In this document: positions 50,312 to 59,428 of the stretch, piece after piece
Position numbering within the stretch: position 1 is the stretch's first letter
Layout of the letters: the number at the start of each line of letters is the position of its first letter
Origin: Streptomyces fradiae ATCC 10745 = DSM 40063
Lineage (GTDB): Bacteria; Actinomycetota; Actinomycetes; Streptomycetales; Streptomycetaceae
Assembly (NCBI RefSeq): GCF_008704425.1
Contig: NZ_CP023696.1
Coordinates: 4,628,501-4,692,500, forward strand
Length of the DNA stretch: 64,000 nucleotides
Reading direction: 5' to 3'
The notes under the pieces: generated by a model
What the model was told of the DNA's origin: nothing
Seen by the model: only the letters and a program-made list of their open reading frames with translations
Databases searched by the model: none
Position numbers and translations under genes: made by a program

Positions 50312-50897
50312 CCGGGCCGGGGCCGCCTGACCGGCCGGACACCGGGGGCCGCCCGGCCGGTCCCGGCGTCCGGCCGGGTGGTCCGTTCGGGGACCCGGCC
50401 CGGTGCCCCGGCGGGGGCCCGTCCCGGTCGGTCTGTGCGGCGGGGCGGGGCTCGTCCGCCCGGCCGGTCCGGGCCCCGGCCTGCCTGGTCCGGGCCCCCG
50501 GCCGGTGTCGCCCGGCCGGACTCGCGTGGTCCGTCCGCGCCCGGTGGGGGCTTGTACGGGAGCGGCCGGCCGGCCGGGCTTGTCCGGCAGGAGCGGCAGG
50601 AGCGGCAGGAGCGGTGGGCCGGGCCGACGGCCGTATGGCATCGCGGCCTGTCGGCCCGTGCCGGGGCCCGCCGCGTGGGGCCGTTCCTTCCGGTTGTTCC
50701 GTTCGGCCCTTCCGTCCTGCCCTTGTCGTTCGGTCCGGGGCGCACGGGCCGCCGCGTGGGGCCGGTCCGCGCCGGCTGTTCGCCGGGAGGCCCGCTCCGG
50801 GCGGTGCCTTCGCCGGGGCTGTTCCGCCGCTCCCGCGGTGCGGTGGCCGGGCACCGACCGGAGCGGCGGCCCGTGCGCGCCCGGCAGGTGTGGGGCG
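50312..50897. other. long GC-rich gap downstream of lon
   Basis: About 586 bases with no supported gene. It contains CGGCAGGAG three times in tandem (about 50586-50613), many CCGGCCGG-type inverted repeats, and pyrimidine-rich patches near 50690-50730. Open frames on either strand are low-complexity Pro/Arg/Gly. Confidence 0.5.
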
Positions 50898-51953
50898 TCA
50901 GGTGTCCAGCCAGCCCCTGGCCGTCGCGCGGGCGCCCGCCTGGAAGCGGGTGCGGGCGTCCAGGCTCTCCAGCAGGCGGCTGATGCGGCGGCGGGCCGTG
51001 TGGACGTGGACGCCCAGGCGGCGGGCGATCGCCTCGTCCTTGAGGCCCGCCGCGAGCAGCCGCAGCAGCTCCCGCTGCTCGGGCCCCTCCTCCCGGCCCC
51101 CGCCCCCGTCCCAGGGCGCGGCCCCCTCCCACACCGCCTCGAACAGCGCGGCCAGCGCCTCCCGCAGCCGCGCGTCACCCACCGCCAGCGCGTACGCCCT
51201 CGGGTCCGCCGCGTCCGACGGGGGCAGCAGCGCCACCCGCCGGTCCACCGCGAGCAGCCGCGTCGGCACCCCCGCCGCGACCCGCACCCGCAGCCCCCGC
51301 CGGACCAGCGCGGCCACCGCCCGCGCCCGCCCCGGCGCCGCCAGGCCCGCCCGGTCCAGTACCGCCCGCACCTGAACGCCCCGCGCCAGCAGCCCGCCCA
51401 CGTCCAGGTCCGCGTAGGGCGCCCGGTCCATCAGCAGCACCTCGCGCTCCGCCCCGGCCAGCAGCCGCCCGGTCCGCTCGCCCGCCGCGCCGCGCCCCGC
51501 CAGCCGCTCCACCGCGCACCCGGCGCCCGCGCCGTCCCCTCCGGCGCTCACCCCGCCGCCGCAGCCGGGCGTTCGCGGGGCGGCCGACCGGTCGGCGGCG
51601 AGCCGCTCCGCCGCCAGCCGCTCCGCCGTGAGCCGCAGCCGCTCCAACTCCGCGGAGCGCCGGTGCAGTTCGGCCGACCGGCGGTGCAGTTCGGCCTGCC
51701 GGCGGTCGATCAGGATGCGGATCGCCGCCGCCGGGGCCGCCGGATGCGGCAGCCCGCCGCCGTCCACCGGGTCCGGGGGCCGGGCGAATCCGTGCTCCAC
51801 CAGTCGGTCCAGCGCGGTGTCCACCCGCTTCCTCGGCAGGTCGAGGAGGCGCGCCAACTCCTCCACGTGATCGGCCCGTTCCAGCAGCAAAGCCTCATAC
51901 GCCCGCTCCTCGGCCTCCCCCAGGCCAAGTGGGGGCAATCCCCCCTTGATCAT
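50898..51953 (-). CDS. TrmB/LuxR-type transcriptional regulator of the adjacent protease
   Basis: A 351-residue regulator with a TrmB-like winged helix at the N-terminus (LGEAEERAYEALLLERADHV, then LLDLPRKRVDTALDRLVEHG), a coiled stretch (RRQAELHRRSAELHRRSAEL), and a C-terminal LuxR helix-turn-helix (EQRELLRLLAAGLKDEAIAR, then RLGVHVHTARRRISRLLESL). This two-HTH architecture is frequent in Streptomyces beside exoenzyme genes. The ATG at 51953 has GGTGAG ten bases upstream. It diverges from the M4 protease over a perfect 18-bp palindrome, so it probably controls that gene and possibly itself. Confidence 0.85.
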   Translation of the reverse strand: MIKGGLPPLGLGEAEERAYEALLLERADHVEELARLLDLPRKRVDTALDRLVEHGFARPPDPVDGGGLPHPAAPAAAIRILIDRRQAELHRRSAELHRRSAELERLRLTAERLAAERLAADRSAAPRTPGCGGGVSAGGDGAGAGCAVERLAGRGAAGERTGRLLAGAEREVLLMDRAPYADLDVGGLLARGVQVRAVLDRAGLAAPGRARAVAALVRRGLRVRVAAGVPTRLLAVDRRVALLPPSDAADPRAYALAVGDARLREALAALFEAVWEGAAPWDGGGGREEGPEQRELLRLLAAGLKDEAIARRLGVHVHTARRRISRLLESLDARTRFQAGARATARGWLDT

Positions 51954-51988
51954 GCGTCGGATTCTCACCGGGCCCTCGCCGGACACAC

Positions 51989-52006
51989 AAGTGGGCATGC
52001 CCACTT
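51989..52006. promoter_or_regulatory. 18-bp perfect palindrome between regulator and protease
   Basis: AAGTGGGCATGCCCACTT reads the same on both strands. It lies about 35 bases upstream of the regulator start and 103 bases upstream of the protease start, a good position for the binding site of the divergently encoded LuxR/TrmB-type regulator. Confidence 0.75.
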
Positions 52007-52108
52007 CTCCGCGGGCTTGGCTCATTGCCGCCGCCGGCCGGCGCCGCTTGCATGGCCCCGACCACCCGAGAACGGCTCTGACCAAGCACGTAGGAGGGGT
52101 ACGCAACC

Positions 52109-55100
52109 GTGCGCGAACCAAGGACCACCGCGGCGCGAACCGGCAGGCGGAAGGGGGCGGCCGCGACCGGGGGAGCGGCGCTCGCCGCCGCCGGGCTGCT
52201 GATCACCGCGATACCCGCGGCCCACGCCACCGCCGCCACCGGGCCCGCCCCGCGGGCCGCGCTCACCGCCCACGACACCGGGGCCCGCACCGCCGGCGCC
52301 CCCACCGGGGCCGGCGCCACCGGACCCGCCGGGACCACACCGCCCACCGCGGGGACCGACGTCATCCCGCTGCCCGACACCGACACCCCGCAGCTCGTGG
52401 ACGGCCTGGACGCCCCGGTGGACGCCAAGGCCGCGCCCGCCGACGCGGCCCGCGCCCATCTGGCCGCCGAGCGCGGCCGGTACCGCATCCCCGAGCCGCG
52501 CCGCGACCTCGTACCGCTGCGCACGTACCGGCACGGCGCCGACGAGACGGTCCGGCTCCAGCAGCGGCACCGCGGCGTCCCCGTCCTCGGCGGCCAGTAC
52601 GTCGTGCGGATGGAGACCGGCAAGGGCGAGCGCACCGTCACCGGCACCTCCGGCCGGTACTTCACCGGCCTGACGGTCGGCACCGCCCCGGCGGTGAGCG
52701 AGGCCACCGCCGTGCGGCGCGCGGTCACCGCGACGCTCACCCGCCTCTCCGGCGACCGGCTCGCCCGCACCGGCCCGGACGGCTCCGCGCGGCGCGGCAC
52801 GGCCGAGGAGGAGCGGGCGCTGCGCGGCGCCTCCGCCGGGCTTGTGGTCGTGCCGCGCGGCGAGGGCGTGCTGACGTACCACGTGACCGTGCGCGGCACC
52901 CATCCCGTCAGCGGCGAACCGGTCCTCCAGCACGTGTACGTGGACGCCCGCGCCGGCTACCCGGTCCTCCAGCACACCGGCATCAAGACCCTCGCGCCGC
53001 CCGCCGGCGCCCCGGCCCCCGCCGCGCCGCGCGAGGACGCCGCCCGCGGGGGCGCCCCGCGCGAGAACGGCACCGGCCAGAAGGCCCCAGGTCAGCAGGC
53101 CCCCGGCCAGAACACCACCGGCCAGAACACCACCGGCCAGAACACCACCGGCAGCGGGGTCCGGCTCGACGGCTCCAAGGTCCCGCTCGCCGTCCACCGC
53201 CCCGCCCCGGACGGCCCGTACGAGCTGTCCGACCGCGCCCGCATGGCCTCCGGCACGGGCAACGCGCTCACCACCTGGGACGCGAGCGGCCTGGACGTGT
53301 TCGACGTGCTCGGCACCTGGCCGGACGGCCTGAAGCCGGTCGCCTCCGCCACCCCCGACTTCGGGAAGGACGCCACCGACTCAGGCGCCGTCGACGCCCA
53401 CTGGGCCGCGGCCCAGGTCTTCGACTACTACCGGGACCGCCACGGCCGCACCGGACTCGACGGGCGCGGCTCGGCCGTCGACTCCCTCGTCGGCGTCACC
53501 GCCTTCGGCGAGCCGTACGTCAACGCCTTCTGGGACGGCACCAAGATGGTGTACGGCTCCGGCGACGACGAGTTCCGCCCCCTCTCCGCCGACCTGGACG
53601 TCGTCGGCCACGAGATGACCCACGGGGTCGTGGAGAACACCGCCGAGCTGGTCTACGCGGGCCAGTCCGGCGCCCTCAACGAGGCCGTCGCCGACTACTT
53701 CGGCAACGCCGTCGACGTGGACCGCTCCGGCCGCTCCATGGACGACCCCGACGCCGGCCTCATCGGCGAGGACCTGTGCCGCACCGCCGCGCCCCGCGAC
53801 TGCGCCCTGCGCGACCTGGACGACGGCGCCACCACCGCCGAGGACTTCCTCGGCGTCACCTTCGGGATCGACAACGGCGGCGTCCACCTCAACTCGACCA
53901 TCTTCTCCGGCGCCCTGTGGGACCTGCGCCAGGACCTCGGCCCCGAACTGGCCGACCGGATCGTCTACAAGGCGCTGGCCGAGTACCTCACCCCGCTCGA
54001 CGGGTTCACCGAGGGCCGCGAGGCCGTCGTGGCCGCCGCCCGCGCGCTGGGCGCCACGCCCCGGCAGCTCGACACCGTGAAGCGGTCGTTCCACGCGCAC
54101 GGCATCGTGCGGGGCTGGGAGAACGCCCTGGGCGCCGACTCCGACGCCCTGCTGCGCAAGGTCAACACGGACGGCACGGAGGTGCAGGCGGGCGGCGGCT
54201 GGTGGACCGCCGCGACCTCGAACGACGACGGCTCGGAGCCGTACTCGGTGTACGCGGGGCGGCTCGACGGCAAGGGCGCGCCGAAGCCGATGAGCCCCAA
54301 CGACGGCCGCTTCCACGTGAACCCGGCGACCGACGGCCGGACGGTCGTGTGGGTCGCGTACGGCCCGCGCGGCGTCGACATCCTGTCCCGGCCGCTCTCC
54401 GGCGGCCCCGTCAAGCGGCTGCTGACCACCGAGGCGGACGTCCTGAGCGTGCGCGTCGACCGCGGTACGACCGTCTTCGACCTGTACGACCTCTTCGGCA
54501 CCGGCCGGCACGTCGGCGTCCTGCGGCCCGGCGACCCCCGGCCCTCGTACGTCGACGGCGCCGGCCCCGACACGCTGACCGGGCTGCCGTCCGTCGGGCA
54601 CGGCCGCGTCGCCTACGCGAAGCTGTACCCGGCCGGGGACGGCCACCGGCTGGGCGTCGAGATCCTCGACCTGGCCACCGGCCGGGCCGTGCTCGCCGAG
54701 CAGCACGGCGAGCCCGAGACGGTGGGGCGCACCGGGATCAACGCGACCCACGTGTTCTGGCTGAACGACGAGAACGTGGACGACGAGGGCCAGGTGACGA
54801 TCCGCAGGTCCGGGCACGACGGGACCGGCACGTACGACATCAGCAGCGAGTACAAGCCGGGCGCCCTCGCCGCCTCCGACCTCACCGTGTCGGACACGGC
54901 GGTCACGGTGAGCGCGCAGCCCCTCGCGGGGGAGGACGCCGGGGACCGGCTGTCCAACGCGGCGCTGCCCAAGGTCTGGCAGCTCGCCGCCGACGGCTCG
55001 CGCGTCCAGCGGATGTCGTGCGACCGGGGCATGCAGCTCTCCCCGGCGGCCGACTCCGGCACGCGGGTCGTGTGGCTCGACGGCACGAGCGGCTGGACGA

Positions 55101-55141
55101 ACCTGGTGACCCGCGCCCGCCCGGCGGGCCGCTGCGGATGA
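52109..55141 (+). CDS. secreted thermolysin-like neutral metalloprotease (M4) with beta-propeller-like tail
   Basis: A 1010-residue exported protease, about twice the size of a standard M4 enzyme. Signal peptide about residues 1-43; FTP/propeptide domain to about 330 (RYRIPEPRRDLVPLRTYRHG, TVTGTSGRYFTGLTVG). A QNTTG pentapeptide repeat marks the linker at about 340-352. The catalytic domain has His501, Glu502 and His505 in GHEMTHGVVEN and Glu525 in SGALNEAVADYFGN, the exact thermolysin spacing, and the C-terminal His motif KRSFHAHGIV. Residues about 690-1010 contain repeating beta units (VVWVAYGPRGVDILSRP, VFWLNDENVDDEGQV), resembling a TolB-like propeller. AGGAGGGG precedes the GTG at 52109. 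Confidence 0.92.
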   Translation: MREPRTTAARTGRRKGAAATGGAALAAAGLLITAIPAAHATAATGPAPRAALTAHDTGARTAGAPTGAGATGPAGTTPPTAGTDVIPLPDTDTPQLVDGLDAPVDAKAAPADAARAHLAAERGRYRIPEPRRDLVPLRTYRHGADETVRLQQRHRGVPVLGGQYVVRMETGKGERTVTGTSGRYFTGLTVGTAPAVSEATAVRRAVTATLTRLSGDRLARTGPDGSARRGTAEEERALRGASAGLVVVPRGEGVLTYHVTVRGTHPVSGEPVLQHVYVDARAGYPVLQHTGIKTLAPPAGAPAPAAPREDAARGGAPRENGTGQKAPGQQAPGQNTTGQNTTGQNTTGSGVRLDGSKVPLAVHRPAPDGPYELSDRARMASGTGNALTTWDASGLDVFDVLGTWPDGLKPVASATPDFGKDATDSGAVDAHWAAAQVFDYYRDRHGRTGLDGRGSAVDSLVGVTAFGEPYVNAFWDGTKMVYGSGDDEFRPLSADLDVVGHEMTHGVVENTAELVYAGQSGALNEAVADYFGNAVDVDRSGRSMDDPDAGLIGEDLCRTAAPRDCALRDLDDGATTAEDFLGVTFGIDNGGVHLNSTIFSGALWDLRQDLGPELADRIVYKALAEYLTPLDGFTEGREAVVAAARALGATPRQLDTVKRSFHAHGIVRGWENALGADSDALLRKVNTDGTEVQAGGGWWTAATSNDDGSEPYSVYAGRLDGKGAPKPMSPNDGRFHVNPATDGRTVVWVAYGPRGVDILSRPLSGGPVKRLLTTEADVLSVRVDRGTTVFDLYDLFGTGRHVGVLRPGDPRPSYVDGAGPDTLTGLPSVGHGRVAYAKLYPAGDGHRLGVEILDLATGRAVLAEQHGEPETVGRTGINATHVFWLNDENVDDEGQVTIRRSGHDGTGTYDISSEYKPGALAASDLTVSDTAVTVSAQPLAGEDAGDRLSNAALPKVWQLAADGSRVQRMSCDRGMQLSPAADSGTRVVWLDGTSGWTNLVTRARPAGRCG

Positions 55142-55158
55142 CCGGCCCCTCCTGACCC

Positions 55159-55193
55159 GGAGCCCCCGGCGCCCACGCGGCGCCGGGGGCTCC
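55159..55193 (+). terminator. hairpin terminator of the M4 protease gene
   Basis: Perfect 15-bp stem (55159-55173 with 55179-55193), loop CACGC, 18 bases after the protease stop. Confidence 0.88.
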
Positions 55194-55282
55194 GCCGCGG
55201 TGGGGACGCCCGCCGCCCCGCCCCGCCGCGCCCGCCGCCCCGTGGCGGGCGCGGTGCCGCGTACCGCCGCCGCGGCCACCGA

Positions 55283-55367
55283 CCCGCACGTCCCGCACGT
55301 CCCGCACGTCCCGCACGTCCCGCACGTCCTGCACGTCCCGCACGTCCCGCACGTACGTCCCGCACGT
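55283..55367. repeat. 9-bp tandem repeat, about nine copies
   Basis: CCCGCACGT repeated head to tail with one variant (CCTGCACGT) and one 4-base slip near 55355. Each unit contains the palindrome ACGT. The array is about 195 bases upstream of a response-regulator gene, in a region with no supported gene (55194-55560). Confidence 0.88.
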
Positions 55368-55560
55368 CGCCCACCACCTGTCGCCCGCCGCCCCCGCCCG
55401 CCCGCTCGCTCGGGCGCGCAAAGGCCCCGCACGGCGTGCGCGCCTCGCGCCTGCGGCGGCCCGTGCGCGGGCGCGAAGGGCCGGTTCGCGCCGGTCCGCG
55501 AGGGGGCGCGCACCGCCTATGCTGAGGGCGCTCCAGAACGCCTGAGTGGGGTCCGGCCGT

Positions 55561-56238
55561 ATGAACCGTTCAGCAGTGCACGTGATGATCGTCGATGACG
55601 AGGACCTGATCAGAGAGGGGCTCCGGCGGATCGTCGACGGATTCGACGGCACCCGCGCCGTCGCGTCGTGCACCGGCTCCCGGGCCCTGGACGAGGCGCG
55701 CGAGCACCGCCCCGACGTGGTGCTCCTCGACGTCCGGATGCCCGACCGGCACGGCCTGGACGTCCTCGCGGACCTGCGGTCCCTGCCCGAGCCGCCGGTG
55801 GTGGCGATGCTCACCACCTTCGACGCGGACGAGCACCTGGCGGCGGCGCTGCGCGGCGGGGCGGCCGGGTTCCTGCTGAAGGACACCGCCCCCGAGCAGC
55901 TGGAGTACCTCATCAAGGAGCTGGCGGCCGGCGGCCGGGTCATCGCGCCGAAGGTGGCGCGCACGGTCGTCGACGGCTTCCTGCGCGCGGGCACCGGCGA
56001 ACCGTCGGACCCGCCGACGGACCCCGCGGACCGCGCCCAGGCCGACGAGCTGACGCCCCGTGAGCGGGACGTGCTCGTCCTCCTCGCGGAGGGCCTGTCC
56101 AACGCGGAGATCGCGCGGCGCCTGCTCATCGGCACGACCACGGTGAAGGACCACGTGAGCACGGTGCTCGCCAAGCTGGGTGTGACCAACCGGGTGCAGG
56201 CGGCGGTAAGGGCGCACCAGCTCCGGCTCGTACGGTGA
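55561..56238 (+). CDS. NarL/LuxR-family response regulator
   Basis: A 225-residue regulator. Receiver: VMIVDDEDLIREGLRRIVDG, phospho-accepting Asp in VVLLDVRMPDRHGLDVL, VAMLTTFDADEHL, and LKDTAPEQLEYLIKELAAG. LuxR HTH: ELTPRERDVLVLLAEGLSNA, then EIARRLLIGTTTVKDHVSTV. A -10-like TATGCT lies at 55519-55524. The stop overlaps the kinase start (GTGA), so the two are coupled. Signal unknown. Confidence 0.93.
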   Translation: MNRSAVHVMIVDDEDLIREGLRRIVDGFDGTRAVASCTGSRALDEAREHRPDVVLLDVRMPDRHGLDVLADLRSLPEPPVVAMLTTFDADEHLAAALRGGAAGFLLKDTAPEQLEYLIKELAAGGRVIAPKVARTVVDGFLRAGTGEPSDPPTDPADRAQADELTPRERDVLVLLAEGLSNAEIARRLLIGTTTVKDHVSTVLAKLGVTNRVQAAVRAHQLRLVR

Positions 56239-57350
56239 GGTGGCGCCGCCCGACCGCCGAGGAACTCCTCGTGGTCGTCGCGGCGGCCGAACCGCTCACC
56301 CTCGAAGGGCCGCTCACCGCCCTGCGGGCCACCGTGTGCGCGGCCGCGCTGCTCTCCCTGGCCCTGCGGCGGCGCCTGCCGGCGACGGCCCTGTGCCTGG
56401 CGCTGCCGTCCATGCTGACGGGCGCGCTGTGGCTGCCCGCCATGGTGGCGATGTTCCGCGTGGCGCGCGGCCGGTCGCGCGGCCGGACCGCCGCCGCGTG
56501 CGGCCTGCTCTTCGCGGTGTCGGCCTGCCCGTGGCCCCTCCGGGACCTGGCGGCGATGACGTACCAGGAGGTGCTCATCAGCGTCGAGGCCGCCGCCCTG
56601 ATGAGCACGGGCCCCACCGCGCTGGGCCTCCTCGCGCGGGCCCGCGCCGAGCTGCGCGCCCGGCTCGCGGACCTCACCGCCACCCGCGCGCGGGAGCAGC
56701 GGCTGGAGGCGGAGCGGGCCGTCGCCCGCGAACGCGCCCGGCTGGCCCGCGAGATGCACGACACCATCGCCCACCACGTCGGCATCATCGCCGTCCAGTC
56801 CGGCGCCCTGCGGGCCGCCGAGACGGACGACGCGTGGAAGCGGGACACCGCCGAGAGCATCCGCCGCCACGGCGTACGGGCCCTGGAGGAACTGCGCGAC
56901 CTCGTGGGCGTGCTGCGCGCCTCCGACGGCGGCGCCGCGCGGGCGGCGGGCGGCACGGGCCTCGCCGCGCTGCGCGACCTGACCGGCGACAGCCTCCTCG
57001 ACGTCGCCGTCGACGTGACCGAGCCGGGGGCCGCCCCGCCGCCGGAGGTGGAGTGCGCGGTCTTCCGGGTCGTCCAGGAGTCCCTGAGCAACGTGCGCAA
57101 GCACGCCCCCGGCGCCCGTGTGGCGGTACGGGTCGCGCCCGCCCCGGGCGGCGGCGCGCTGGAGGTGGAGGTCCGCAACGCGGCGCCCCCGGCGCCCGTA
57201 CCCGCCGCGGGCCCGCCGGACGACGCGCTGCCCGGCGGCGGGTACGGGCTGGTCGGGCTGCGCGAGCGGGCCGAGCTGCTCGGCGGTTCGCTCACGGCGG
57301 GGCCCCGCCCGGACGGCGGGTTCGCGGTGCGGGCGGTGCTGCCGCTGTGA
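56235..57350 (+). CDS. NarL-type sensor histidine kinase (HisKA_3)
   Basis: A 371-residue membrane kinase. Four hydrophobic segments lie within residues about 12-135, then a coiled linker (LEAERAVARERARLAREMHD) leading into the HisKA_3 box REMHDTIAHHVGIIAVQSGA with its phospho-His. The ATPase shows VQESLSNVRKHAPGARVAV and GGGYGLVGLRERAELLGGSL. The GTG start at 56235 overlaps the regulator stop. A short hairpin follows the gene. It forms a complete two-component pair with the preceding regulator. Confidence 0.92.
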   Translation: MRWRRPTAEELLVVVAAAEPLTLEGPLTALRATVCAAALLSLALRRRLPATALCLALPSMLTGALWLPAMVAMFRVARGRSRGRTAAACGLLFAVSACPWPLRDLAAMTYQEVLISVEAAALMSTGPTALGLLARARAELRARLADLTATRAREQRLEAERAVARERARLAREMHDTIAHHVGIIAVQSGALRAAETDDAWKRDTAESIRRHGVRALEELRDLVGVLRASDGGAARAAGGTGLAALRDLTGDSLLDVAVDVTEPGAAPPPEVECAVFRVVQESLSNVRKHAPGARVAVRVAPAPGGGALEVEVRNAAPPAPVPAAGPPDDALPGGGYGLVGLRERAELLGGSLTAGPRPDGGFAVRAVLPL

Positions 57351-57356
57351 GCGGCC

Positions 57357-57382
57357 CGCCGGTCGGAGGGGGCCGACCGGCG
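57357..57382 (+). terminator. short hairpin after the two-component operon
   Basis: CGCCGGTCGG (57357-57366) and CCGACCGGCG (57373-57382) form a perfect 10-bp stem with a 6-base loop, starting seven bases after the kinase stop. Confidence 0.7.
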
Positions 57383-57837
57383 GTTACGGCCGCGGGGTGC
57401 GCGCGGCACGATGGGCGGGCCGGACCCCGGCGGGCACGACCGGCCCGCCGGACTCGCAGGGGGAAGCGTCCACGGTGGCGTCGGCGCACCCGTGGGACGG
57501 CACCGGCCGACGCGGTCCCGGCGTACCGGCGCACCGGGGCAGTGGCGCGCCGGTACGCCGAACCGCCGCCGCGGACCGTCCGGCGATGCGGCCGCGGCCC
57601 AGGCGCAGGACCGCATCCTGCTCCGGTGGTGGGCACCGGCGGAGCCGGCCGCCGCCGACGAGCCGCCGTGGCCGCCCCGGCTGCCGGGGCCCCTCGCCGC
57701 CGCGCGCCGCGGCGGTCCGCCCGGCCACCCCGCCGACCTGCGCTGACGGCCCGCCCCCTGCGGAATACTGGCCGTACCGCGGACGCGCCGTGCCGCGGTA
57801 CGGCGGCCAGGACACGCGCGAGGGGCGAGGACAGCAC
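57383..57837. other. gap with a possible broken small gene
   Basis: About 455 bases. One frame ends with a plausible protein tail, AQDRILLRWWAPAEPA, stopping at 57746, but its upstream part is low complexity and has no good start; a frame change near 57590 would be needed to make a whole gene. I do not call a gene here. The MarR promoter should lie near 57750-57830. Confidence 0.4.
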
Positions 57838-58536
57838 ATGCGGGCAGGCGGTACGGGCGGGGAACGCGCGGAGCCGGTACACGGCGGGCCGGCGCACGGC
57901 GCGCACGGCCACGGGGCCGGCACCGGCCACGGGGCCGGGACGGCGCACGGCCACGGGGCCGGCGGCGACGCCACCGGGGCCGACCTGGCGTACCTCGCGC
58001 TCGAACGGGAGCTGGCCGTCTTCCTGCGCCGCGCCCGCGCCTCCTCCGGCGAGATGGCCCGCGAGGTCCACCCCGGTCTGGAGCCCGCCGCGTACGGGCT
58101 GCTCGTCCGCCTCGACGAGGCCGGGGGCCAGCGGGCCACCGAGCTGGCCGGGTACTTCGGCGTCGGCAAGGCCACGATGAGCCGTCAGCTCCGGGCCCTG
58201 GAGGAACTGGGCCTCGTCGTCCGGGAGCCCGACCCGGCCGACGGGCGCGCCTCGCTGGTCCGCCTCACCGGCGAGGGCCGGGACCGCTTCCGCCGGGTGC
58301 GCGACGCCCGCCGCGCCCGGTACGTGCGCAAGCTCGCGGGTTGGGACCGCGCCGAGGTCGCCGAACTGGCCCGGCTCCTCCACCAGCTCAACACCGGCTC
58401 CGAACCCCGCGACCCCCGCCCCGGCCCCGAGCGCGCCCCTGATTCGGCTCCCGGCCCCGAGCGCGCCCCTGATTCCGCCCCCGGTCCCGAGCGCGCCCCC
58501 GGTTCCGCCCCCGGGCCCGGCGGTCACCGCCCCTGA
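57838..58536 (+). CDS. MarR-family regulator with His-rich head and repeat tail
   Basis: A 232-residue regulator. Residues about 14-48 are rich in His and Gly (GAHGHGAGTGHGAGTAHGHG), which could bind metal ions. The MarR core (about 50-190) reads VHPGLEPAAYGLLVRLDEAG, then ELAGYFGVGKATMSRQLRAL and EELGLVVREPDPADGRASLV. The C-terminal about 40 residues consist of PGPERAPDSA units, encoded by 24-30 base repeats. GAGG lies ahead of the ATG at 57838. No divergent or co-directional target gene is obvious. Confidence 0.87.
   Translation: MRAGGTGGERAEPVHGGPAHGAHGHGAGTGHGAGTAHGHGAGGDATGADLAYLALERELAVFLRRARASSGEMAREVHPGLEPAAYGLLVRLDEAGGQRATELAGYFGVGKATMSRQLRALEELGLVVREPDPADGRASLVRLTGEGRDRFRRVRDARRARYVRKLAGWDRAEVAELARLLHQLNTGSEPRDPRPGPERAPDSAPGPERAPDSAPGPERAPGSAPGPGGHRP
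58430..58520. repeat. about 30-bp tandem repeat in the MarR gene tail
   Basis: CCCCGAGCGCGCCCCTGATT-type units are repeated three times, encoding PGPERAPDSA decapeptides just before the stop codon. Confidence 0.8.
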
Positions 58537-58645
58537 GGCGCCCCCGTGCCGCGGCCCCGGCACGGGCCCGCGCGCCGGAGCCGGGACGGCCGGTGCCCCG
58601 GCCCCGCCCTCCGCGCGATCGGGGGACGGGCCGCCGGACGGGCCC

Positions 58646-59428
58646 TCACAGTTCGGCGTAGACCGCCGTCGCGTCGTCGTGGAGCTTCCAGCGGCGCGCC
58701 CCGCCCGCCGCCGCGTCCCGCGCCTCCCGCGCCCTCACCCGGCCGAGGAGCCCGCGGGCGCCCTCCTCGCGGAGCACCGCCAGGCAGTCCGCCCAGTCAC
58801 CCTCGCCGAACAGCTCCACCCAGCGCGCCGCCCCGTCCGTCAGCGCCGCGACCGCCCGCACGGCGGACCGGGGCGACACCCCGGCCACCGCCCGCCCCGC
58901 CACCGACGGGTCGGCGGCGGCCGTGAAGAAGCCGCCCTCGGCGTTGCGCAGCCGGTCCGTCGCCTCGTGCGAGCGCAGCACCTCGGGCGGGACCAGATCC
59001 AGCCGGTCGTCCCGTACCGCACGGACGGCCCCGCCGGGGGACTCGAGCAGCAGCACCGCGTCGGACAGCACCAGGTGCTCCACGGCCTCCGCGTCCCAGC
59101 GGGCCATGGCCACCGTCGCCTGAGGGGTGCGGACGTGAGAAAGGTCACACGTGTCACGGTGGGATTCCGCCGTGCGCCGGATCGCCTCCGCCAGGACCTC
59201 CGGCAGGGGCAGGTCGCGCCGGGAACCGGACAGTTCGGTCAGCGCGCCCCCGAGGCGCGCGGTGAACCAGGGGACGGGGTGCACACAGCCGACGTCGGTG
59301 GACGGCGGTGTCACCCCGTCGAGAACCACCAGGACGCCGCCCTGGCCGGACGCCGGGACCGCCGTGGCCGCCCAGTCCTCGTTGGGGCGTTCGGGATCAC
59401 CGGGCAGTGAGGCGCTTTCCGTGTACAC
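58646..59428 (-). CDS. PP2C-like protein phosphatase family protein
   Basis: A 260-residue protein with the layout of a small metal-dependent Ser/Thr phosphatase: DPERPNEDWAATAV (NED), GGVLVVLDGVTPP (DG metal motif), HLVLSDAVLLLE, and AVRAVAALTDGAARWVELFG (DG near the end), finishing HDDATAVYAEL with the terminal Asp pair. Spacing between motifs is shorter than in classic PP2C. The GTG at 59428 is preferred: CAGACT lies seven bases upstream and the conserved YTESASLPGD begins at once. It diverges from the conservon. Confidence 0.78.
   Translation of the reverse strand: MYTESASLPGDPERPNEDWAATAVPASGQGGVLVVLDGVTPPSTDVGCVHPVPWFTARLGGALTELSGSRRDLPLPEVLAEAIRRTAESHRDTCDLSHVRTPQATVAMARWDAEAVEHLVLSDAVLLLESPGGAVRAVRDDRLDLVPPEVLRSHEATDRLRNAEGGFFTAAADPSVAGRAVAGVSPRSAVRAVAALTDGAARWVELFGEGDWADCLAVLREEGARGLLGRVRAREARDAAAGGARRWKLHDDATAVYAEL

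Noticed and set aside
51927..51947. Second operator-like inverted repeat near the LuxR/TrmB-type regulator
   Set aside because: It lies inside the regulator coding sequence (MIKGGLPPLG) and is imperfect, so it is explained by codons.
57411..57746. Possible 111-residue gene after the NarL-type kinase
   Set aside because: Only its C-terminal third looks protein-like; the rest is low complexity and there is no convincing start. Mentioned only in the gap entry.
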